NCBI GenBank assembly: GCA_019693395.1
Contig: JAAMXP010001640.1
Coordinates: 1 to 15,039, forward strand
DNA: 15,039 nt
Direction of reading: 5' to 3'
From: Ettlia oleoabundans
Lineage: Eukaryota > Chlorophyta > Chlorophyceae > Chlamydomonadales
Below, one piece after another: positions 1 through 11,921 of the stretch (the first letter of the stretch is position 1; each line of letters opens with the position of its first letter). Under the pieces are notes generated by a model. It saw only the letters and a program-made list of their open reading frames with translations, searched no databases and was not told the DNA's origin. Position numbers and translations under genes: made by a program.

Positions 1-30
1 CAAGTACGGACGGGCGACGATGCATACATA

Positions 31-67
31 CCCCCCCCCCACACACACACCGCGAACACACACACAC
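31..67. repeat. C-run and (AC)n microsatellite
   Basis: Ten C at 31-40 are followed by five AC units (41-50) and, after a short CGCGA break, a second AC tract to about 67. It lies just beyond the last visible exon of the CTP synthase gene, so on the minus strand it is a GT/G-rich tract inside that gene's next intron. Such tracts are length-variable and prone to assembly error. Confidence 0.9.
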
Positions 68-118
68 GCCAACACCACCACTAGCACACACGCTCAGCCT
101 GCTGCCCCCTCGCTGCAC

Positions 119-4182
<4,064 letters not shown>

Positions 4183-4355
4183 TGTGCTGCTTGTGCAGCG
4201 CACTGCACCCTCCCGCTGTTTGCGCTCCTCGGCTCCTCAGCTGTCTTGATGGCTGAAGGCGTGCAGCAAGCGGTGCTACGGATATTCTACAGACAGGAGA
4301 TCAAAAGACCGTTTATAGATCGCTTCTTGCAGGCGAAACTCCGCGCCACCGTGGG

Positions 4356-4375
4356 CATGGGCTTTCCAGCCCATG
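4356..4375. repeat. Perfect inverted repeat (hairpin)
   Basis: CATGGGCT and AGCCCATG are exact reverse complements separated by TTCC, giving an 8-bp stem with a 4-nt loop. Immediately downstream is GGGTTCAAATC, which resembles a polymerase III B box, but no matching A box or acceptor stem was found. If the CTP synthase transcript starts upstream, the hairpin would lie in its 5' leader, about 175 nt before the ATG. Confidence 0.6.
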
Positions 4376-4835
4376 GGTTCAAATCGTCTGCTACCACCAC
4401 CCCGTGTGAAGGACTGGTTATTTTTGCTGGGGACAGACTCGAAGTGTTCTGCAGGTATATCAGCTTGGACCAATACTCTTCAGTGCAATGGTTGGCCAAA
4501 CCAACGCAAGCTGCTGGAGTTACTGTGCAACCTGCAGGTCAGCTGACCAGGCTTTGCCCCCTTCGCCCTTGCCAGACTGCAAGCCTGGGGGAGAAAATAA
4601 AACACCTGGGATATAAGGATTGTCCAACATGCTGCTTGAATTCAGTCCAGTAACCCCGCATAATTAAGCTTTTCCTAATCGCGCCAGCCCTCTGAGGCTC
4701 CGCTCCTTCCTCACCGCTCCCCCTGACCATGGGCCGCACTGGCGAAGACCCTTACCCACAAGAAACCTGACGCACGGCCAAATGTTTGTTGCTGATTGTC
4801 TGCTGGCTAATATATCTAACAGTACTATGGTTCAC

Positions 4836-4840
4836 TTACA
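4836..4840 (-). terminator. UGUAA polyadenylation signal of the 68-residue protein gene
   Basis: TTACA on the plus strand reads TGTAA on the minus strand, 66 nt after the stop codon at 4906. UGUAA is the usual poly(A) signal of green algae, normally 10-20 nt before cleavage, so the transcript would end near 4820. Confidence 0.5.
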
Positions 4841-4905
4841 ATACGGATGGTTCATAAGGATGTATTGGCTTATGCAGCCATCAGGCTGCCCTCAACCAGC
4901 ACAGA

Positions 4906-5257
4906 TCACTTGGCTGCCTTCTTCTTCCAAATCCACTGTGGGTTGTCGTCGCGCGGTTGCACGGGCATGGTGCTGCAATAAGGAACGTAGTCCAGGCCTT
5001 GGTAGGCAGCATCGTTGAGGTGCTTCCTGATTTGATACTCCCACGCATCGTCGGGGATCCTGACGTGAGCCTGGGGGGCGGAGCGGCGGCAGCCGGGAGA
5101 AGTGGGGGCCAAGCAAGAGGCGGCTGGATCGACTTCCGGTTTGCTAAGTTGCTTTCTCAGGGGCCGGTGGTTTGAGGCTCAGTGTCAAATGTCGGGGACA
5201 CCAGTAGTCACTCACCGCTGAGGTCCAAAGGTCGGGGGGCTGCTCGAAGTTCGACAT
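4906..5257 (-). CDS. Small 68-residue protein of unknown function, two exons
   Basis: Exon 1 is 5216-5257 (14 codons, MSNFEQPPDLWTSA). Exon 2 is 4906-5070 (54 codons plus TGA). The intron (5071-5215) has a GTGAGT donor and a CCCCCCAG acceptor, phase 0. The start was chosen for its strong context (ACAAAATGTCG); the same frame stays open further upstream, but that stretch runs into the promoter and first exon of the divergent gene. The protein has no signal peptide or membrane segment. It is rich in aromatic and charged residues, with IPDDAWEYQIRKHLND, YVPYCSTMPV, a terminal NPQWIW and a basic KKKAAK end. The look is of a conserved small subunit of a larger, perhaps organellar, complex, but that is only an impression and I do not recognise the family. 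A UGUAA signal 66 nt past the stop supports a real transcript. Confidence 0.65.
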
Positions 5258-5483
5258 TTTGTGTGCGTTTATACGTCGTTCAAAGGGATACAGCCCCACG
5301 CGGGCCCCTCCCAGAGGGTATTCAGCCCGGTCAGCGCTTTCTACCGCGTTTGCCTTGGAGAGGAAAGTGAGGGGCTGTCGGTATGCTGCAGCCGTATGGC
5401 GTGCCCTGCAATGGGAAGCTACCACCCTATATAGGTTGAGGCACGATAGACTCCTAAGAGAGCAACCCAACAAATATCCGCGG
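5258..5483. promoter_or_regulatory. Divergent promoter with palindromic TATA-like element
   Basis: This 226-nt spacer separates the starts of two divergent genes. CTATATAG at 5428-5435 is its own reverse complement and lies about 49 nt before the plus-strand ATG at 5484, a suitable distance for a TATA box with a short leader. It could also serve the minus-strand gene, with a leader of up to about 140 nt. The plus frame is open but without ATG back to about 5259 and is Arg/Ser/Ala-rich; it is probably non-coding. Confidence 0.5.
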
Positions 5484-6772
5484 ATGCCATCAGAAGCCGT
5501 CGTGGTGTTTGCAAGGCTTCCGCGGCCAGGGCACGTCAAGACCAGGCTGGCAGCATCAGTCGGCAATGATCGGGCTGCCTTATTCTACCGCCATTGCGCG
5601 GAGACCGTGGTAGGGGAGCTAAGCAGGTGCGGGAGCCTATGGCAGCACTGCCACACGCAACAGGGGTCGTGCTGTGCAGCAGTTCTATGCCGTGACATTC
5701 AGCTTGTACTGCAAGCGACTGCAATGATCTGCTGTGGCTTCAAATAAGGAACTTGCAGGCTGCACAATGTCGCCATCTATCTGTTCTACTCGCGGGGGGA
5801 AGACTCGGCGGAAGTTGCAGCCTGGCTGAAACCGCTGCAAGTGGTAAGGTCGGGCTGCTTGATTGCCCACCACTGCTGTTTGCATCTTAGCCTGGCCAAG
5901 CCAATGTCATGTACTTGCACCAACCACAGCGTCAGTCTGGCGGCTGTGCAGGCAGGCATGCAACTGGTGCCGCAGCTTCAAGATCCTGACCTGGGCGCAC
6001 GCATGGAGCATGCACTGCAGCATGCCTTCAGCTGCGGGCACCAGCGCGTGGCCATAGTGGGCACCGATGTGCCTGATCTCACCAGCAGCCTTGTAGCCAG
6101 AGCATTGCATTCCCTCCACAGCCATCAGGTGGACTCTTATATTTTCTGACGTGCATTTGTTCGCCCAATTGGGCTTCATTGCACCCGTCGGCTTGGTGCT
6201 AGCAGGATGCACCTGTCCTATTAAGTGCAGAGGCGGACATGTTAAATCAGAATATGTTGCCCTGCAGGTGGTGTTTGGGCCGGCAGAAGATGGAGGTTAC
6301 TACTTATTGGCGCTCAGCAAACTGCCACCTGGGCTTTTTCAGGTTTGTTCAATCGCCTGCTGCTGCAGCTGATGCCTGCTGTTCCTGCCGCCGTGCTGGC
6401 TTGTCTGCAGGCAGATTCTTGACGATATAGTTCCTCATCTGGCTGCCATGCCTGGCTGCACGACTGCTTTTGTAGGGGATCCAGTGGAGCACGCCATCGG
6501 TGTTAACCGCCAACCTTGCTAGAGCACACATGCTAGGCCTGAATGTCGCGCCCTTAGAAACGATGGAGACGCTTCCAGACATCGATACACTGCAAGACCT
6601 GCAGCGTTGGTGCAGCCGCAAGCAGCAAAATCAGCAGCACCTACAGTCACAGCAGCAGCCCGTGCAGCCGCTCAAATCACAACAGCAGCAGCGACAGGCC
6701 AACCATGGCAATTTGTTTAAAATAGCATTCAGCATCTTGGCAGCAAGCAGTGCTTCGCTGCACGCAATGTAA
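5484..6772 (+). CDS. DUF2064/TIGR04282 glycosyltransferase-like protein, five exons
   Basis: Predicted GT-A fold nucleotidyl/glycosyl transferase of the CofC-like family TIGR04282 (Pfam DUF2064); the substrate is unknown. Exons: 5484-5626, 5759-5843, 5952-6128, 6268-6342, 6476-6772, all GT-AG, giving 258 residues. Family motifs appear in order: FARLPRPGHVKTRL (9-22, nucleotide-binding loop), DPDLGARM (87-94), AIVGTDVPDLT (110-120, the acidic metal/sugar site), VFGPAEDGGYYLL (137-149) and GIQWSTPSVL (161-170). The fold ends near residue 206; a Gln-rich stretch (210-234) and a short hydrophobic end (FKIAFSILAA) follow and are not typical of the family. The ATG sits directly at the first beta strand, so no organelle transit peptide is seen and a cytosolic location is likely. 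The family is known mostly from bacteria, including cyanobacteria; here it is spliced and sits among eukaryotic genes. TGTAA overlaps the stop codon. Confidence 0.93.
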
Positions 6773-7023
6773 CCCATTTGTGCTCATGCGCCCTTGACGT
6801 GAGAGCTGGTGACAATCCTGAATATCGCTCCTTTATCAACCCCACATCTCTCGCTTTCAGTGGATATTGCAGCGTGCAAGGCAGATTGACGTTGCAGAGC
6901 CGTATGTTACATGAAGGGTACTCACAATTCTGCATGCCAGTGGCATCGTGCCATGGGAAGAGCTCAGAATATATGTTGCATGCTGCCTAGACTAGCGCTG
7001 CCTTCCAGTGATACTGCCGGCTG
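6773..7023. other. Convergent intergenic region
   Basis: 251 nt between the stop codons of two converging genes. It must hold both 3' UTRs. TGTAA on the minus strand (6907-6911) suits the kinase gene. For the plus-strand gene the only TGTAA is the one overlapping its stop. No coding potential is seen. Confidence 0.7.
6907..6911 (-). terminator. UGUAA polyadenylation signal of the kinase gene
   Basis: TTACA on the plus strand reads TGTAA on the minus strand, about 112 nt after the kinase stop codon (7024-7026). It is the only such motif on that strand that I found in the convergent spacer. Confidence 0.45.
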
Positions 7024-10000
7024 TTACTGTCCAGGCTGCAGGGGGTTCAAATCAGAAAAGAAACCAGCATTGGGGGCGGTGGTGTTCCTGCGATGCTTGG
7101 ACGGGGAGCCACTCTGCGGCGTGGACAAACCGCTGCCTCGACCCTTCATGGGCGAGCCGAGCTGAAATGAGGGGGCTTTGCCGTTTGCAACCATGTTTGA
7201 CAGGCCTACGCTGCCGGTCTGTACAGGGGAGGGGTTGGCAGAGACGGGGGCTGATTTGTAGCCGTCAGGCTGCGTGGATGTGCCAGACGTAATGTTCACC
7301 GGAAATGAGCGCAGCTGGGGTGCTTCAGTGCCCTGATTGCTGCCAGAGTCGGCGGCAACCAGGCCACCGCTGCTGTTGGATCGCATTGGTGCATGCTGCT
7401 GCTCTGCCTTCGACCCAGAGCTGCCCCTAAAGCCGCGGCTGCTGTTGCTGCCCAGGCTATCGCCACTCAGGTCCAGCTTGGCACGCAGAACGCCCTCCAT
7501 TTTGGCTGCTGCGCTAGCTGCACTGGCTGCTAGTGCGGCACTAGCTGCAGTGGCTGCCTCGGATGCCTCCGCACTGCCTCTGCTCTCTTTGCCGCCAAAC
7601 GGCTGATGCATTGTGGGTGTGGGAGCGTCCCCGCCAACGCCATCTGCGCCAGGGTTGAAGGTCCAGTCGCTGCTGCCACGTGGGCTGCTGCTGCCACTGG
7701 CGGTGCTGCTGCCTGACAACACAAGGCTATCCCTCCCCAGCCTGCTGCTGCCTATTGTGCTGCCTCCAAGAACACCCCTTGGCGCAGCTGTCGCTGATAG
7801 TGCTGAAGGGAGCAGTGTAGCTGAACCAGGTGCGGCAACGCCACCATTGACCTGTTGTTCCCTCTTGCCCTGCTGTGAGGCCTGCTCGGCCTGCTGCAAC
7901 TGGCGCAGTCGGCTGATCTCCTGCGCCTGCTGCTCAACCAGCTTCTGCAGCCGGTGCACCTCCTCGTTCCTGGACTGCAAAGAGGTGGGGTGGGAGGGGA
8001 CCAAAGGACAGCGCATAAACCCAAGGGTACCTGACAGCATGCTTGGCTCATAGCCTCCAAGTGGGCCTGCTGCTACTTAGTTTTAACCTCACGACCACAC
8101 GCACCGCACATCCACAACACTAAAATGCTTCAACACCACCTGCTCCATGCAGCAGGGCACCATCTGCTCTTGCTGCGGCTTGTTGAAATGTTACTCACAT
8201 CAAGCAGCTGCTCCAGCACAGCGCAGTGATGACGCAGGGCCTCCACATCGCCATCCATCTCCCTGCAGCCCGGTCCGGCGGGCCCTGCAACAGCCTCCTG
8301 CCTGGCCGGTCCACTCTCTGCAGCACCATCAAGCAGCATGGGTCACTAATAAAGCATTTGGGGTGTGCTGGGAAGGGCACTGCTTGTGCAGCAGCATCCT
8401 GCATGCCCTAAGCAAGGCTAACACCACTCCAAAAGCAGGCTTGGCACTCACCGACACTTGACGATGCTACAGCACGGGCAGCTGGCTTTGCTGCTGACTC
8501 GCTGCAAGATGGAGCATGCGAGGAGCGCCCCAGGGTCATACGGGATAACCCCGCGGACAGCGGGCTGCTCTCCGCCGGCTCAGGTGGTGGCGTGGGCTGT
8601 GCCCCTGCACCACCTGCCTGCGGGGAGCGACTTGCCACTGCAGATGCTATGGAGGCTGCGGGCTGCTGCCTAGACGGCTGCTGCTGGGCAGCAGGCGCAG
8701 GCAGGCTATGCGCCTGCCCTTGCCCCTGCGCAGGCGGCACTGGTGGCTGCGCCTCTTGGGGTGCCGCCTGCTTCGGTGGCTCCACAGCCTCTGCCGGCAC
8801 CTCCTCCCCAAAAGATGACCAGAAACTGCCTGCACTAGTCACTGTAACTGCTGCAGATGAAGCTGCAGCTACCTCCTGCTCCTTCTTGGGGCTGAAGGTG
8901 GCCCAACTGCCACTAGACCCTGACCGACCCGGGTCGGATGCCGCAGCAGAACCGCTGCTGCCTACGCTCGCTAATGCTGTTGGTGGCAACGTCGTGGAAT
9001 TGGCTGCAAAGTCTGCCCAGCCCTGAGATGGAGCACGTTCATGATGCCGCGGCGCGCTGCAGCCATTGGGTGGGGCAGCCGCTGCCCACGGCTGGCCCCT
9101 CAGCGCCAGGATTGACCCATGATGCTGCTGAGACTTGGGCTGCTGCTGCTGCTGTCCTGCCGGCATGGGTTGCGGCGAGTTGGCGGGTAATATTTTTGCC
9201 AGCCTGGAAATCACCTGTGTGGCACAGGCAGCAGGTGGCCTTGACGGTGTAAGCGTGCTCCCTCATCAACACGATGACGTACCGCTTGTGCTGACACCCA
9301 CACTATTCCCAACTTCAACCTATGACCACTGCTCAAGCAACTTTCGTTTGCATTCAAGTCATCGGCTGCGACAACATTTGCCACGACTGCGTAGGTGCCC
9401 TCGCTCACCTGCTGGATCGTGGGGCGTTGCCTGGGGCTGATCGTCAGCATATCTTTTATCAGGGCATGCAGCGCAGGTCTCCCCTCTGGCAGTGTGTACC
9501 GCCCATTGAGCACCTGCACATGCACATCGCAGAGCGTGATGTGTACAGCATAGACCACGGCATGTCCTGCATGCTGCACTTTCAATGTCCCACCTGCACA
9601 TGCTGGTTTTCTAGAAAGCCTGCCTGCCCAGTGAGCCAGCTGCCAACCCCAAGCTCACCTGCAGCTTGGCCTCCCCCTCAAACGGCAGCTTGCCATATGC
9701 CAGCAGGTAGAGCAGCACACCCAGCGCCCAAATGTCCACTGGGGGCCCAATGTATTCTCGGGCATACAGGTCATACAGCTGCAGAGCGGCACACAATGCA
9801 ACACGTGCAACTTAGCAAGGCTGCATTGAGGTCTACAGCGTGCATGCTCGATGCATGCACATGCGTTGATGGTGGAGATGACAAATTACTTGAGGGTCGG
9901 TCGAAAAGAGTACGAGCAGCATGCTACCTTCTTATCTGCCCTGAAGTTCGATGGTATTATGCCCCACTTTTGCCTGCTCCTCCTCCGCATGCCTCACCTC

Positions 10001-10961
10001 CGGAGCACGGTATGCGGGTGTGGTGTAGCGGCGCACCACTTCCTCCTCCAGGGCTATATCACGAGCAGATTCCAGCACGCCATGCCGTGTGCTGGCGCTG
10101 CCAAAGTCGCACAGCACCCAGCCGCCACCGGGGCCCAGCAGCACATTCTCCGCCTTCAAGTCCCTGTAACCACGGTGTCACATAAGGTAGGTATAGGAGA
10201 AGCAGACTCTGGTCAAGCAGGGTTTGGAGAGATGAGGCAATGACACCACCAAGTCGTACACATTGAACCGCAAAGCTGAACAGAGGGCTGATAGCGGGGG
10301 AGAGGCAGCATGATAGCTGAGCAGCGGCATGGTTTGCCATGCGGGCCAACCTGTGGGCAAGAGGGGGGGTCAGGCTGTGCATAGCCTCCACCGCATGGCA
10401 GATGGGCAGGGCTATGCGCAGCAGCGTGGCGTCATCCAAACGGTAGGCACATTGATGCAGGAAGCCCACCAAGGTGTCCGGGCAAAAGTCCATGAGGACA
10501 AGAGCGGCATTGGGCGCGCCAGGCGGCCCCGCCACAGCTGCTGCGTGCAAGTGTACGATGTGGGGGCAGCCCGCCAGCTGTTTCATCACTGTCACTTCTT
10601 TTTCAACATCACGGGCAGCGTCGGGGTAGCCTCTGCGCGTAAGCAGGCAGACTGGACACGAGTGCTTAGCAAACTAGGCGGAGGGCGGCGGTCTCCAGCT
10701 TTCAACCGCAAAGGTGGTGGCGGGGGCAGCAGGCAGCAATGGCAGCTCTCACGGCAGTAGCTGGGGGCCTTACGTGAGTAAGAAGTGCTTCAGCGCGAAA
10801 ACATCGCCAGTGTCGACGTCTGTGCAGCGATAGATCGTAGCAAAACCCCCTTCCCCGATCACCCGGTCGCATTTGACGGTCCTCTCCCCCACGCTAACAG
10901 TTTTTGCAGTCAGTGCACCACTTTCCCTGCCGTGCGTGAGGGCTTTGAGGGCCTTGAGCAT
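7024..10961 (-). CDS. NAK/AAK1-family Ser/Thr protein kinase, eight exons
   Basis: Member of the Ark/Prk/AAK1/GAK kinases, which phosphorylate clathrin adaptors such as AP-2 mu and act in endocytosis and actin control. Exons on the minus strand: 10774-10961, 10351-10632, 9998-10163, 9659-9778, 9409-9513, 8452-9214, 8199-8317, 7024-7974; phases close to 897 residues. Catalytic parts: glycine loop IGEGGF (35-40), Lys58 in FALKH, HRDLKAEN (156-163), CDFGSAS (175-181), YTTPAYRAPE (203-212), VDIWALGVLLY and the late motif RQRPTIQQ. KAENVLL, CDFG, YTTP and GESKLQ-like features match the plant AAK1-like kinases best. The tail (288-897) is rich in Ser, Ala, Gln and Pro, with a Gln run (308-312), WADF, WATF and WSSF motifs (353-422) and a coiled coil around 563-625. 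ATG 10961 is the first in frame after a stop at 11001-11003. A 6-codon upstream ORF lies at 10981-11001. Confidence 0.96.
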
Positions 10962-11921
10962 CGTGCGTGGGCCCAGCAAGTCAACAACTGCCCCTGCACA
11001 TTAACGCTGGTGTGGCTGCTGTCAGATGGATTCCATGACCTGGACCAATGCTTGACGTGTCAGGACATGCCCACGCGGAGAGTGCGCAGCCTGTACCGGG
11101 TGTAGTGCCCACTCCTTCGAGCACCTCCATTCCGCGTTGCATGTGCTTGTGGAATCAGATATACCATATCAGTGCCCAGACGATTCTTCGCCAGCTGAGG
11201 AACAGGTGCTGTCAGGAGGGAGCACAACGGCCGCCACCGCTGTTGCCGCTGAGGTCATCCAGGGGTCAGAGCCTGGGCCCTCAAGTGATTGACACCTACA
11301 TATAGCACACTTATCACAGAGTTGACGAGAAACTGATAGTTATCCACTTTACATTCTCCCTGACACTTTCATGCGTCCCAGCGCAACGCTGACGTTGGCC
11401 GAGCACTTGTGCGGGGCCGCTGCTCAGTGCTATATAGACATCATCGGCTGCCCCAATGCAGTAGGACTTCAGGAAACACCTCCACTGGACGCCGGCAAAA
11501 TCACCATGTGTAGGTCAACTCTTATGTATTACTAGACTACAGGCAACCTTGCAATATAGAAAGCGTCTGCAGCATGTAGAGCGAATGGCATGACCATCCA
11601 CGCTCCAGTGGGAGTTCAGTTGCAGTTGGATGCAGCGTTGCAGTCCATGGTGCTTGCTGTTGCTGCTTAAACGGGAGAAATTGTGTGCAGCATGAGACGC
11701 AGGACTGCTGGCTGCACTGGAAGGCAATTGCAAGACAAGCAGCTACACAGACTGGCAGTAGCTGCACCTGTTTTGCCTCTTCAATGGCAGCTTGCTGAAT
11801 CATAGCTTTCCTCTTGTTGGCAGCAATTCTTAAGGTGTCCCACCCGCTTGTAACCCTCAACATACACCTCACACTCTTCTTGCTCGTTGCTAGTCAACGC
11901 ACCTGCAGCTAACGTGACACG
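10962..11921. other. Divergent intergenic region between kinase and secreted protein genes
   Basis: 960 nt holding both 5' leaders and promoters. CTATATAG at 11430-11437 repeats the palindromic element of the other divergent spacer. Two weak coding candidates are not called as genes. One is a 54-codon plus-strand ORF at 11371-11535 with four Cys. The other is a 32-codon minus-strand segment at 11768-11863, from an ATG to a GT donor, with a charged helical look (LRIAANKRKAMIQQAAIEEA); its ATG context is poor and another frame over the same DNA looks equally protein-like. I see no RNA gene or repeat element. Confidence 0.6.
11430..11437. promoter_or_regulatory. Palindromic TATA-like element CTATATAG
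   Basis: Identical 8-mer to 5428-5435, again in a spacer between divergent genes. It lies about 470 nt from the kinase ATG and 485 nt from the secreted protein ATG, so either gene would need a long or spliced leader for it to be the core promoter. Confidence 0.3.

Larger units (their letters stand above)
4183..4905. other. Intergenic: CTPS promoter/leader and 3' end of small gene
   Basis: About 720 nt between the start of CTP synthase and the stop codon of the upstream minus-strand gene. It should hold the CTP synthase promoter and 5' leader and the 3' UTR of the small gene. AT-rich TATA-like stretches occur near 4611-4617 and 4809-4816, but none is clearly placed. A perfect 8-bp hairpin sits at 4356-4375. 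Open frames on both strands here (for example 65 codons on the minus strand, 4276-4473) lack convincing protein character. No tRNA fold could be closed. Confidence 0.7.

Noticed and set aside
1..118. A twelfth CTP synthase exon inside the window
   Set aside because: No acceptor followed by the expected C-terminal family sequence is present; the DNA is mostly simple repeat.
4340..4400. tRNA-Ser-like segment
   Set aside because: The B-box-like GGTTCAAATC and a variable-arm-like hairpin are present, but the T stem does not pair, and no A box, anticodon arm or acceptor stem was found.
4276..4473. 65-codon minus-strand ORF upstream of CTP synthase
   Set aside because: It would lie in the leader, contains the palindrome, and cannot be joined in frame to the CTP synthase start because that frame has its own stop at 4237-4239; no recognisable protein features.
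5259..5483. N-terminal transit peptide extension of the DUF2064 protein
   Set aside because: The upstream frame is open and Arg/Ser-rich but has no ATG (first codon would be TTG), and it contains the TATA-like element.
7337..8053. Long plus-strand open frames opposite the kinase tail (7337-7606, 7613-8053)
   Set aside because: They are antisense shadows of a GC- and repeat-rich minus-strand exon whose frame joins smoothly to the kinase; their composition (Leu/Ser/Cys runs) is what antisense CAG/GCN codons produce.
9322..10243. Plus-strand open frames of 287 and 130 codons across the kinase domain exons
   Set aside because: They run straight through exons and introns of a clearly recognised minus-strand kinase and have low-complexity Pro/Cys/His-rich content.
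11820..11905. Second minus-strand frame reading EECEVYVEGYKRVGHLKNCC
   Set aside because: It looks protein-like, but upstream it is antisense to the signal peptide exon, has no start codon and no supported splice partner.
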